Below are positions 7,979-16,153 of a stretch of 64,000 bases of DNA, in pieces. The stretch's first letter is position 1, and each line of letters begins with the position of its first letter. The position numbers and the translations under genes were made by a program. Location: the NCBI GenBank assembly GCA_039984955.1, contig JBDWTN010000007.1, positions 2,364,501 through 2,428,500 on the forward strand. The letters run 5' to 3'. This DNA comes from Marinobacter alexandrii. Lineage in GTDB: Bacteria > Bacteroidota > Bacteroidia > Cytophagales > Cyclobacteriaceae. The notes under the pieces are model-generated. The model saw nothing but the letters and a program-made list of their open reading frames with translations. It was not told the origin of the DNA and did not search any database.

Positions 7979-10900
7979 TCAATCTTTCTTTGTAGCTCTT
8001 TTTGACCTAATAGGAGGCGCTGGCTCGTCTTTCAATTCAATGCTTTCTGTCGTAAGCTTTTCAAGTGCAATCTCAATGGCCTTATCGAGTTGAGGATCTT
8101 TCCCTTGTAGAACCAGTTTTGGCTCTTGAATTACTTCAATATCAGGCGCAACACCTTCACCTTCCACAGCCCATTCTCCGTTCGCATCAAAGAACCCTCC
8201 ACGAGGGGCTACCATTCGCCCACCATCTATGAATGGAGGAGTATCCCACGTACCTACAAGCCCTCCCCATGTTCTGGTTCCTACTAAAGTGCCAATGTCC
8301 ATTGCTCTAAACAGATAAGGTAAAAGGTCCCCACCAGATCCTGCTCTTTCGTTGATAATCATCACTTTTGGACCCCAAACTGCAGACATAGGAGTGGTCC
8401 ATGGCTTATGATCACCTACTTTACTATTGAAATAACCGTAAAGCTTTCTATTCATGACATCAGCCATATAGTCGGCAGCTGATCCTCCACCATTATTTCG
8501 CTCGTCGACGATCATGCCTTGCTTATCCTGCTGCGAAAAGTAGTATCGGTTGAAAGAGGTATAACCTCCCCCTCCTGTATTTGGAACATAAGTGTATCCT
8601 ATTTTGCCATCTGTTTTTTCAGAAACATACCTTCTGTTGTCCTCAATCCACGCTCGAGATCTTAACCCATTTTCATTACGTACAGGGACTACATTTATAG
8701 TCCTTGCATCACCAATATTTGTAGATCTGCTGATTTTTATTTGAGTGACCTTGCCTGAAGTCTGCTCGAACAGGTCATATAAATTTTTCGTGTCATCCAA
8801 TCGTACTCCATTTACTTCTAGAAGGTATTCTCCTTCTTTGACTTCTTGGCCAGGGATTGCTAAGGGAGCTTGAAGGTCGGGGTTCCAATTTTCCCCAGTA
8901 AATATTTTACTGAACTGATAATTTCCATTCTTAATGGTATAATCTGCACCTAATAGGCCAATCGGGACACGATCTATGTCGGGGTAGTCCCCACCTCGAG
9001 TGTAGGAATGACCGACAGCTATTTCTCCGCCAAGAATGTCAATGATGTAATTCATATCTTCCCTGTGTTTTACATGGCTGACCCAGGGCTTGTACCACTC
9101 GTAAATGTCATCCCAAGGGGCTCCATGTTGATTATTTACATACAGAAAATCGCGCTGATATCTCCAGGCTTCACGATAGATTTGCTGCCACTCCTCTGTT
9201 GGACTTACCTTCATTTTAATGTCAATCGTCAATCGACCATCGGAAGATTTTTGACTTTTACCACCCGTACTTACGATCCCCCAATCCCCACTAGATTGAT
9301 AGAGAAGTTGTTTTTTATCAGAAGAGGTTTCTGCAAATTGAATTCCAGACATAAACTCTGAAGATTCAATTTTTTCAAGATCATATTTATGAAGTGTTAC
9401 TCCGTTTTGATTTGGAATATTTTCCATATAAAAAACAGAATTTTCAGGCCCTGAAACCAAAGCAGAATAGTTACGCTGAGGAACATCCAGTGCAACAATT
9501 CTTGACAGAACGCCCTCATCGATCTTCACTTTTACTTCCTCAGTATCTTCTTTTTTATCGTCTTCTTTTATTTCTTCATCACTTTTAGGAGCAAGAGGAG
9601 ATTTATCGGAATTTGATAAAACTGCGGCATAGAGTCCTCTGGTGACCGGAATGTTATAGGAACTCATATCCAACCAGCCAGTATTCAATCCCCAATTTGT
9701 ACTAGCAAGGAAGTATAAGTACTTCCCTGAAGCATCCCACACAGGTTCCAATGCATCAGCCATATGATCGGAAATGTTCATAATTTTTCCGGAGACAACA
9801 TTGTATGCTTTCACTACTTTAAACTGCGCATCTGTCAGTTTTACGTAGGCAATCCATTTACTATCTGGAGACCAAACTGGATTTAAGGACCTATTTGGAT
9901 GTGCATAGCGCTCGGTATCTGCCTTCGTTGCTTTTCCGCTTTCCAGGTTCAATACCCACATGTTAAAATCTGTGTCAGTATAACTTATGTATTTCCCATC
10001 AGGAGACCATGCAGGCCTAAAGTAAAAAGTGGGATTAGGTAGTGGATAGGTCTTTTTGATTGTATTTCCATATTGATCACTAATCACTAACTGGTACTCG
10101 CCGGATCGATCTGAGAACCAGGCGATTTCCTGTCCATCTGGAGACCAAACTGGAGAGCGATCTGCAAAGGTTGATTTTGAGATATTTCTCCATGATCCAT
10201 TTTCTTTAGGCACAGTGAATATTTCACCTCGGTATTCAAATAATGTACGCTGGCCAGTTGGGGATAGTGATGCGTTTTGTAATTGTCGTCCTGAGGCTTC
10301 ATCCCATCTTTCTCGAGCCCAATTTAAATCTCCATTGACTGTTATCTCTAGCTGTTTTCTATCTCCGGTTTCCGGGTTAAGCGAATGAAGATATCCTCCT
10401 TGTTCATACACGATGAGATCGTCGGTAGCATCTAGGCTTTTAGTATCAAATCGTGTATGGAAAGTAGCTTGAGTATAGTTTTTAGTAGACAAGTCATAGG
10501 ACCATATGTTGCTGGTATAGTCTCTTTCGGAAAGGAAATAGATTTTGTTTTTATACCAGACAGGATCCAGATGTCTCTCTTTATCTGGTTGGGGAGTTCG
10601 TTGTAATTCATTGGTTTTGAGATTCAAGATCCAAATAGGCATGGCTTGACCACCACGATAATTTCTCCACTCCGGGTCCCATGAAGTAATGGGAGTATAA
10701 GCAGCATAATTCCCGTCTGGAGAAATTTCACCGTACGCTATTCTTGGAATTGATAGCTCTTTGGGAAAGCCTCCATTCACACTTACGGAATAGAACTTAT
10801 TAAGTCTTGTTGGTTGTCCTTTTCTAGTAGAAGCGAAAATCACTTCATCATCAGGGGACCAACCTTGAACCCTATCAGCACCTGGATGATAGGTTAATCT

Positions 10901-11194
10901 TTTAGGAGCTCCGCCATCAACGGATACAACAAATACATCTGTATTACCATCATATTGGCCACTGAAAGCAACCCACTTTCCATCTTTCGAAAAATGTGGA
11001 AATGATTCTGCTCCTTCAGAAGAGGTAAGTCTGGTTGCATTTCCTCCTTCTCGATCTACTACCCAAAGGTCGTTGGCATGAACAAAAACAATTTGAGATT
11101 GACTGACGGTAGGCTGACGAAGCAGCATAGTGCCTTGCGCAAAAATGCTTGATGTACACAGCGTCAAAAGGGAGATAAAAAAAATTCTCTTCAT
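7979..11194 (-). CDS. Tricorn-like S41 peptidase with beta-propeller and PDZ domains
   Basis: 1071 residues, the size of Tricorn protease. Signal peptide at 1-19 (ends in SIFAQ), so it is periplasmic, unlike archaeal Tricorn. Residues ~25-650 carry repeated WD40/TolB-like blades (SPDGKYISY, SPDGQEIAWFSDRSG, SPDSKWIAYV). An acidic Lys/Glu linker follows at ~545-565. Then come a Tricorn core with GEIAVGHSYTRGGD (His-Ser pair), a PDZ domain (~770-850) and the S41 catalytic region with MIVDERNNGGG and the nucleophile Ser in ERAGSGGD. Predicted to trim peptides in the periplasm. A good signal peptide supports the chosen start. Confidence 0.9.
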   Translation of the reverse strand: MKRIFFISLLTLCTSSIFAQGTMLLRQPTVSQSQIVFVHANDLWVVDREGGNATRLTSSEGAESFPHFSKDGKWVAFSGQYDGNTDVFVVSVDGGAPKRLTYHPGADRVQGWSPDDEVIFASTRKGQPTRLNKFYSVSVNGGFPKELSIPRIAYGEISPDGNYAAYTPITSWDPEWRNYRGGQAMPIWILNLKTNELQRTPQPDKERHLDPVWYKNKIYFLSERDYTSNIWSYDLSTKNYTQATFHTRFDTKSLDATDDLIVYEQGGYLHSLNPETGDRKQLEITVNGDLNWARERWDEASGRQLQNASLSPTGQRTLFEYRGEIFTVPKENGSWRNISKSTFADRSPVWSPDGQEIAWFSDRSGEYQLVISDQYGNTIKKTYPLPNPTFYFRPAWSPDGKYISYTDTDFNMWVLNLESGKATKADTERYAHPNRSLNPVWSPDSKWIAYVKLTDAQFKVVKAYNVVSGKIMNISDHMADALEPVWDASGKYLYFLASTNWGLNTGWLDMSSYNIPVTRGLYAAVLSNSDKSPLAPKSDEEIKEDDKKEDTEEVKVKIDEGVLSRIVALDVPQRNYSALVSGPENSVFYMENIPNQNGVTLHKYDLEKIESSEFMSGIQFAETSSDKKQLLYQSSGDWGIVSTGGKSQKSSDGRLTIDIKMKVSPTEEWQQIYREAWRYQRDFLYVNNQHGAPWDDIYEWYKPWVSHVKHREDMNYIIDILGGEIAVGHSYTRGGDYPDIDRVPIGLLGADYTIKNGNYQFSKIFTGENWNPDLQAPLAIPGQEVKEGEYLLEVNGVRLDDTKNLYDLFEQTSGKVTQIKISRSTNIGDARTINVVPVRNENGLRSRAWIEDNRRYVSEKTDGKIGYTYVPNTGGGGYTSFNRYYFSQQDKQGMIVDERNNGGGSAADYMADVMNRKLYGYFNSKVGDHKPWTTPMSAVWGPKVMIINERAGSGGDLLPYLFRAMDIGTLVGTRTWGGLVGTWDTPPFIDGGRMVAPRGGFFDANGEWAVEGEGVAPDIEVIQEPKLVLQGKDPQLDKAIEIALEKLTTESIELKDEPAPPIRSKRATKKD

Positions 11195-11263
11195 GATTCT
11201 TTAGGTTAGACTATCAAGTTAGCCTAAAGCTTAGATCATCACAAAGAGAACTTTATAAGTGGG

Positions 11264-12538
11264 TTATTTCCAGTTTAAAATCGTTTTTTCAATGATATCA
11301 CAGCATTCGTGCAGCTGCTCCTCGGTCATTACCAATGGAGGCGCAAATCGAATAATGTTGCCGTGTGTTGGCTTGGCTAGCAAACCATTTTCTTTTAGTT
11401 GAACACAAATATCCCATGCTGTTGAGCTGTCTTCCGAGTCATTGATAATAATTGCATTCAGAAGACCTTTCCCTCTTACTAAATTGACAAGATCAGTTTT
11501 CGCAATCATGGCGTTCATTCTATCTCGAAAGATGTTCCCAAGCTTACGAGCATTTTGGGTCAATTTCTCATCTCGAATCACATTTAATGCGGCAATTCCA
11601 ACAGCTCCTGCTACCGGATTACCCCCAAAAGTTGAACCATGCTGACCAGGCTTAATAACTTCCATGATGGCATCATTGGCAAGTACTGCCGATACAGGGT
11701 AGGCACCTCCTGAAAGCGCTTTTCCTAATATTAGTATATCAGGCTCAGTGTATGTAGACTGTTTTTCACAATGAGATTCACAAGAGCAGTCACCACAAAC
11801 TCTAAGTAAAGCTCCGGTTCTTCCTACCCCTGTTTGCACTTCATCAGCTATAAACAATACACCATGCTTTTGGCAAATTTCCTTAGCAGCTTTTATGTAT
11901 CCTTCATCAGGCACAAAAACCCCTGCTTCTCCTTGAATAGGTTCCACCAAAAACCCGGCTACATTCTCGCCTTGAACAGCTCTTTCTAGTTCCTCCAAAT
12001 CATTGTAAGGAATCCGTGTGAACCCAGGAGTGAAAGGGCCAAAGTTTTTGTTTGCAACTGGATCATTAGAAAATGAAACAATTGTAGTTGTTCTGCCATG
12101 GAAATTGTTATCACAAACAATTATTTGAGCTTTATTTTCAGCGATACCTTTTTTCTCATAGGCCCATTTTCTGCACAACTTGATCGCTGTTTCTACAGCT
12201 TCTGCTCCTGTATTCATAGGGAGTACCTTATCAAAACCGAAATACTCAGTTATGAACTTTTCATAAGGTCCTAGTGCATCATTATAAAATGCTCTGGATG
12301 TCAGCGTAAGAGTTTCAGCTTGCTTAGCCATTGCGCCAACTATTGCTGGGTGGCAATGCCCCTGATTTACGGCAGAATATGCAGAAAGAAAATCATAGTA
12401 TTGCTTACCTTCAACATCCCAAACATGAACTCCATTACCTTTTGCAAGCACTACTGGAAGAGGATGGTAATTATGTGCACCATGCTTATCTTCCAATTTC
12501 ATCAATTCCTCACTTGTCAGTGTCTTGTTTTCTGTCAT
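11264..12538 (-). CDS. rocD: Ornithine--oxo-acid transaminase
   Basis: PLP enzyme converting ornithine and 2-oxoglutarate to glutamate semialdehyde and glutamate. 424 residues from the ATG at 12536-12538 ([17 protein letters not shown]). A GTG nine codons upstream would overlap the promoter -7 box, so it is rejected. Typical motifs: [52 protein letters not shown] and the PLP lysine in [16 protein letters not shown] Cys-rich insert [13 protein letters not shown] (~residues 250-262) follows the GVGRTG segment; it looks like a metal site or lineage-specific loop. Single gene with its own promoter. Confidence 0.93.
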   Translation of the reverse strand: MTENKTLTSEELMKLEDKHGAHNYHPLPVVLAKGNGVHVWDVEGKQYYDFLSAYSAVNQGHCHPAIVGAMAKQAETLTLTSRAFYNDALGPYEKFITEYFGFDKVLPMNTGAEAVETAIKLCRKWAYEKKGIAENKAQIIVCDNNFHGRTTTIVSFSNDPVANKNFGPFTPGFTRIPYNDLEELERAVQGENVAGFLVEPIQGEAGVFVPDEGYIKAAKEICQKHGVLFIADEVQTGVGRTGALLRVCGDCSCESHCEKQSTYTEPDILILGKALSGGAYPVSAVLANDAIMEVIKPGQHGSTFGGNPVAGAVGIAALNVIRDEKLTQNARKLGNIFRDRMNAMIAKTDLVNLVRGKGLLNAIIINDSEDSSTAWDICVQLKENGLLAKPTHGNIIRFAPPLVMTEEQLHECCDIIEKTILNWK

Positions 12539-12564
12539 ATATTTTACCGTTTGTATCTTCACCA

Positions 12565-12595
12565 CAAGATTAACAATTTAACTGCGTAGGCACAA
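12565..12595 (-). promoter_or_regulatory. Promoter of rocD
   Basis: On the minus strand TTG (12595-12593), 20-bp spacer, TAATCTTG (12572-12565); one mismatch to the Bacteroidota -7 TAnnTTTG. It places transcription start just before the ATG at 12538 and so supports that start. Confidence 0.6.
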
Positions 12596-12596
12596 T

Positions 12597-12743
12597 TTGA
12601 AAGAGGAAAAGGAATCAGCGGATTATTACTTTAATGAGGCAGGCTTAATGGTTTTTACGAAGGAATTCCACCTGAAACGAGGCTATTGTTGTGGAAATGC
12701 TTGTCTACATTGTCCATATAGTCATGAAAATGTTAAACAATAG
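12597..12743 (+). CDS. Small Cys-rich DUF5522-family protein
   Basis: 48 residues from a TTG start at 12597 (no in-frame ATG upstream; stop at 12579-12581). The core reads DYYFNEAGLMVFT...FHLKRGYCCGNACLHCPYS. The CC-x3-C-x2-C cysteine cluster with HLKRGYCCG is the hallmark of the DUF5522 family, tiny Bacteroidota proteins of unknown role thought to bind a metal or an Fe-S cluster. Divergent from rocD and immediately upstream of the rpmB promoter. Too short for routine gene callers and with a non-ATG start, so it is easily missed. Confidence 0.8.
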   Translation: MKEEKESADYYFNEAGLMVFTKEFHLKRGYCCGNACLHCPYSHENVKQ

Positions 12744-12744
12744 T

Positions 12745-12774
12745 TTGCATATTGAATTCAAATCCCGATATTTG
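12745..12774 (+). promoter_or_regulatory. Promoter of rpmB
   Basis: TTG (12745-12747), 19-bp spacer, GATATTTG (12767-12774), one mismatch to TAnnTTTG. It is followed directly by CACTCC and a TTTTTG/AAA stretch that is nearly repeated in the rpmG leader. Confidence 0.7.
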
Positions 12775-12803
12775 CACTCCATTTTTGAAAACGGGATAGA
12801 AAG

Positions 12804-13043
12804 ATGTCAAAAGTTTGCGATATAACTGGTAAAAGGCCACAGGTAGGAAACAACGTTTCTCACGCTAATAATAAAACGAAAAGAAGGTTCAATCCGAATC
12901 TTCAGAAGAAGCGATTCTACATCCCTGAAGAGGATAAGTGGATCACACTGAAAGTGTCTACTTCTGCAATTAGAACAATCAATAAGAATGGTATCACTGC
13001 GGTGCTAAAGAAAGCAAGAGCAAACGGGATGGTGATCAATTAA
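12804..13043 (+). CDS. rpmB: 50S ribosomal protein bL28
   Basis: 79 residues, full length. The opening [25 protein letters not shown] is partly given by the motif [12 protein letters not shown], followed by [16 protein letters not shown] and the C-terminal RTINKNGI; all are diagnostic of bL28. Its own promoter precedes it and a strong terminator follows, so it is transcribed alone even though rpmG, its usual partner in this phylum, lies 1.7 kb downstream beyond an aminopeptidase gene. Confidence 0.98.
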   Translation: MSKVCDITGKRPQVGNNVSHANNKTKRRFNPNLQKKRFYIPEEDKWITLKVSTSAIRTINKNGITAVLKKARANGMVIN

Positions 13044-13063
13044 TATTGATTTAAAAGAAATTC

Positions 13064-13094
13064 AAACCCTGACGATATCGTCAGGGTTTTTTTT
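13064..13094 (+). terminator. Rho-independent terminator after rpmB
   Basis: Perfect 26-bp palindrome at 13064-13089 (AAACCCTGACGAT and its complement) running into a tract of eight T. Ends the rpmB transcript 20 bp after the stop. Confidence 0.92.
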
Positions 13095-13205
13095 GCTCTT
13101 TTTTAACCTAATTCCCATCCATATAATCATTATGCCGATATTGGATTGCTATGATTGTAGTCGGTTATATCCTGACTATATTTATTGTTCCAAAATTTGA
13201 ATAAC

Positions 13206-14657
13206 ATGATGAAGAAGTTTTTTTCCTTGATTTTAGTTTTTCTCTCAATAGGATCATTTGCACAAAATGAACCCGATGATTTTTTAACTAGTACATTCCA
13301 TAAAGAGCGAAGAACATTGGCTCGAGAGAAAATGCCTACAAATTCTGTTGCCGTGTTTTTTGCTAATCCAGTAAGAAATCGAGCCAATGATGTTGACTTC
13401 ATTTATCATCAGGATCCAAATTTCTATTATTTATCAGGTTACAAAGAGCCGCATGCTGTTTTAATGATTTTTAAAGATGAGCAAGAAGGTCCTGAGGGTA
13501 ACTTCAATGAAATAATATTCATTCAACCGAGAAATGCAATGGCTGAGATGTGGACTGGCAGAAGGATGGGGATAGCTGGGGTAAAAGAAAAATTAGAATT
13601 TAATCAGGCATTCAATAATACTGATTTTGATGACTATAATATTGATTTTTCAACATTTGATAAAGTTCTTTTTTATGATTTTTTCGATGATGTAAGGGAT
13701 ACGCAAACAGAAGGAGATCTATATGACCTGATCGCTTCTTTCAAACAAAAGGCTGGTTATCCTACCGAAGGTGATTTAACTATTGAGTCAGCGGCGAATA
13801 ATCTTGATATGGAAACATTGGATCAAATTATGAAAGATTTGAGGGGTATCAAGACGGAAGCTGAAATTGACTTATTGCGTAAAGCTGTAGACATCTCATG
13901 TATTGGTCAGGCGGAGGTAATGAAAGCGATGCGACCAGGGATGAGTGAGAGAGAGGTTCAAGGCATTCATGAATTTGTATTTAAAAAGTATCAAGCAGAA
14001 TATGAAGGCTATCCTTCCATTGTAGGGGAAGGAAATAACGGTTGTATTCTTCATTACATAGAAAACTACAAGCCTGAAATAAACAGTGATAAGATGATTT
14101 TAATGGACCTGGGTGCAGAATATCATGGATACACTGCTGATGTGACCAGAACTATTCCGGTCGATGGAAAATTCTCTAAAGAAGAGAAAGCAATTTACGA
14201 TTTGGTATATAAAGCCCAAGATGAGGCGATTAAAGCAGCTAAGCCAGGCGTGAATGTTAGAAGGGATTTGGACGCTGGAATCGCGAGAAAGATTATTAAC
14301 GAGGGCTTGGTAGAACTTGGAATAATTGAAAGTGTAGATGAGCGTCACCTTTACTATCCGCATGGGCTTGGGCATCATATCGGTCTTGACGTACACGATA
14401 AAGGAAATTATGAGTTTCTGGAGGCTGGAATGGCCATCACAATTGAGCCAGGAATATACATTCCAGAAGGCGCTAAATGCGATGAAAAATGGTGGGGTAT
14501 AGCAGTAAGAATTGAAGATTGCATACTTATCACAGAAGATGGGAATGAGCTTCTTTCAGATTTGGCTCCTAGAAAAAGTGATGAAATCGAAAAGTTGATG
14601 AAGCAATCAAGTCCTTTAGATTCTTTTGTTCTTCCAGACTTAGAAAAAGGTAAATAA
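13206..14657 (+). CDS. Exported Xaa-Pro aminopeptidase (M24B, PepP-like)
   Basis: Removes N-terminal residues preceding proline, using two divalent metal ions. About 483 residues. The start was placed at the tandem ATGs 13206/13209 because MKKFFSLILVFLSIGSFAQ is a signal peptide; an earlier ATG at 13185 would mask it. The N-terminal creatinase-like domain is ~30-200. The metal ligands are seen in DLGAEYHGYTADVTRT (two Asp), GLGHHIGLDVHD (His), ITIEPGIYIP (Glu) and VRIEDCILI (Glu). Export to the periplasm is inferred from the signal peptide. It sits between rpmB and rpmG, an unusual insertion into a ribosomal-protein cluster. Confidence 0.92.
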   Translation: MMKKFFSLILVFLSIGSFAQNEPDDFLTSTFHKERRTLAREKMPTNSVAVFFANPVRNRANDVDFIYHQDPNFYYLSGYKEPHAVLMIFKDEQEGPEGNFNEIIFIQPRNAMAEMWTGRRMGIAGVKEKLEFNQAFNNTDFDDYNIDFSTFDKVLFYDFFDDVRDTQTEGDLYDLIASFKQKAGYPTEGDLTIESAANNLDMETLDQIMKDLRGIKTEAEIDLLRKAVDISCIGQAEVMKAMRPGMSEREVQGIHEFVFKKYQAEYEGYPSIVGEGNNGCILHYIENYKPEINSDKMILMDLGAEYHGYTADVTRTIPVDGKFSKEEKAIYDLVYKAQDEAIKAAKPGVNVRRDLDAGIARKIINEGLVELGIIESVDERHLYYPHGLGHHIGLDVHDKGNYEFLEAGMAITIEPGIYIPEGAKCDEKWWGIAVRIEDCILITEDGNELLSDLAPRKSDEIEKLMKQSSPLDSFVLPDLEKGK

Positions 14658-14720
14658 TTTGTAAGAGAGGAGTGAGTAAATTTTAGCAGAACTAACATTT
14701 TTAAAATCAACTAATTCAAC

Positions 14721-14728
14721 TACATTTG
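14721..14728 (+). promoter_or_regulatory. -7 element of the rpmG promoter
   Basis: TACATTTG matches TAnnTTTG exactly; there is no TTG at -33, only a T-run. The following CACTCCTTTTTGGAAAA is nearly the same as the rpmB leader (CACTCCATTTTTGAAAA). Confidence 0.65.
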
Positions 14729-14756
14729 CACTCCTTTTTGGAAAAGACAAAATAAA

Positions 14757-14939
14757 ATGGCGAAGAAAGGTAATAGAGTTCAAGTAATACTGGAATGTAC
14801 GGAGCATAAGCAAAGTGGCCTTGCGGGTACTAGTAGATACATTACAACAAAGAATAGAAAAAATACTCCAGATCGAATTGAGTTGAAGAAATACAATTCG
14901 ATCATGAGAAAGTATACTTTACACAAAGAAATTAAGTAA
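14757..14939 (+). CDS. rpmG: 50S ribosomal protein bL33
   Basis: 60 residues, full length. [36 protein letters not shown] and the C-terminal [10 protein letters not shown] are standard bL33. It has the cysteine-poor C-minus form (only one Cys), so it needs no zinc. The next gene starts 2 bp after its stop, so the two form one transcript, ending at the terminator 15118-15152. Confidence 0.98.
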   Translation: MAKKGNRVQVILECTEHKQSGLAGTSRYITTKNRKNTPDRIELKKYNSIMRKYTLHKEIK

Positions 14940-14941
14940 CC

Positions 14942-15091
14942 ATGGCAAAGAAAGTAGTAGCAACTCTTAAGCAACCCGGTGGAGCGAAGTACGCTAAAGT
15001 GATCAAAGCGATCAAAGGAGATAACGGATCTTACACTTACCGAGAAGAAATGGTTCTTGAAGGTGATGTAAAAGACACTTTAGCGAAGTAA
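14942..15091 (+). CDS. DUF4295-family small protein next to rpmG
   Basis: 49 residues: MAKKVVATLKQPGGAKYAKV, then KAIKGDNGSYTYREEMV and a Lys/Asp-rich end. It matches the DUF4295 family, a basic mini-protein found next to rpmG and before ftsY in Bacteroidota. Presumed ribosome-associated from its constant position; no function is established that I know of. Starts 2 bp after rpmG. Confidence 0.88.
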   Translation: MAKKVVATLKQPGGAKYAKVIKAIKGDNGSYTYREEMVLEGDVKDTLAK

Positions 15092-15117
15092 AAAATTAAA
15101 TCCTAAAAGAAGGGAAG

Positions 15118-15152
15118 GCCGCTCCGACAAACATGTCAGGGTGGCTTTTTTT
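15118..15152 (+). terminator. Rho-independent terminator after rpmG-DUF4295
   Basis: 11-bp stem with two G-T wobbles and one mismatch (GCCGCTCCGAC / GTCAGGGTGGC), 6-base loop, then seven T. Separates the ribosomal-protein transcript from ftsY. Confidence 0.8.
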
Positions 15153-15182
15153 GTATTTACCACCTCTTAATCCAGACCAATA

Positions 15183-16136
15183 ATGGGACTAAAAAGTTTT
15201 TTCTCCAAAGACAAAAAAGAGTCGCTCGATAAAGGGCTTGAAAAGTCAAAACAAAACTTTTTTACTAAACTCAATAAAGCAGTAGTTGGAAAATCCACTG
15301 TTGATGCTGATGTTCTGGACGAATTGGAAGAAATACTCATTACGTCTGATGTAGGTGTTGAAACTACGGTGAAAATTATTGATCGAATTGAAGATCGTGT
15401 GGCCAAGGATAAATACTTAAATGCATCGGAGTTGAATCAAATTCTTAGGGAGGAGATTGCTTCTTTGCTTTCGGAAAACAATACTAAAGATCTTGTCGAT
15501 TTTGATCTGCCTAGCGTAGACGGACCCTATGTCATTTTAGTAGTGGGTGTAAATGGAGTGGGTAAAACTACAACAATAGGTAAGCTTGCTGCTCAGTTTA
15601 AGTCTTTGGGTAAGAATGTGATTTTGGGAGCAGCAGACACATTTAGGGCAGCAGCAGTAGATCAGCTTATTATGTGGGGAGAAAAAGTCGGAGTACCCGT
15701 AGTTTCCAAAGGAATGAATACGGATCCCGCAGCTGTAGCGTTTGAAGCAGCAAAGAGAGGTAAGGAGGAAAATGCCGATGTTGTCATTATTGATACTGCT
15801 GGGAGATTACATACAAAAGTGAATTTGATGAATGAGCTTTCTAAGATTAAAAATGTAGTTCAAAAATTCATTCCAGAGGCACCTCATGATGTGATGCTTG
15901 TGCTTGATGGAAGTACAGGACAAAATGCCTTTATTCAGGCAAAAGAATTTACGAAGGCTACAGAAGTTTCATCATTGGCTGTTACCAAGCTTGATGGTAC
16001 GGCAAAGGGTGGAGTAGTTATTGGCATATCAGATCAATTTAAAATCCCAGTAAAATACATAGGCGTTGGAGAGAAGGTAGAAGACCTACAGGTATTCAAT
16101 AAGACTGAATTTGTTGATTCCTTTTTCAAGAATTAG
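15183..16136 (+). CDS. ftsY: Signal recognition particle receptor
   Basis: GTPase that docks SRP-ribosome complexes at the inner membrane. 317 residues: a very short charged N-terminal region (no long acidic A domain), N helical bundle ~20-105, and G domain from ~105. Nucleotide motifs are GVNGVGKTTTIGKLA (G1), DTFRAAAVDQL, DTAGRLHTK (G3), TKLDGTAKGG (G4) and the closing GVGEKVEDLQVF. Conserved position downstream of rpmG and the DUF4295 gene in this phylum. Confidence 0.97.
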   Translation: MGLKSFFSKDKKESLDKGLEKSKQNFFTKLNKAVVGKSTVDADVLDELEEILITSDVGVETTVKIIDRIEDRVAKDKYLNASELNQILREEIASLLSENNTKDLVDFDLPSVDGPYVILVVGVNGVGKTTTIGKLAAQFKSLGKNVILGAADTFRAAAVDQLIMWGEKVGVPVVSKGMNTDPAAVAFEAAKRGKEENADVVIIDTAGRLHTKVNLMNELSKIKNVVQKFIPEAPHDVMLVLDGSTGQNAFIQAKEFTKATEVSSLAVTKLDGTAKGGVVIGISDQFKIPVKYIGVGEKVEDLQVFNKTEFVDSFFKN

Positions 16137-16153
16137 CGGTTACTTTGAACACA

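Noticed and set aside
7979-11194. Several antisense open frames inside the Tricorn-like gene
   Set aside because: No homology, low-complexity or ragged composition; shadows of a clear coding gene.
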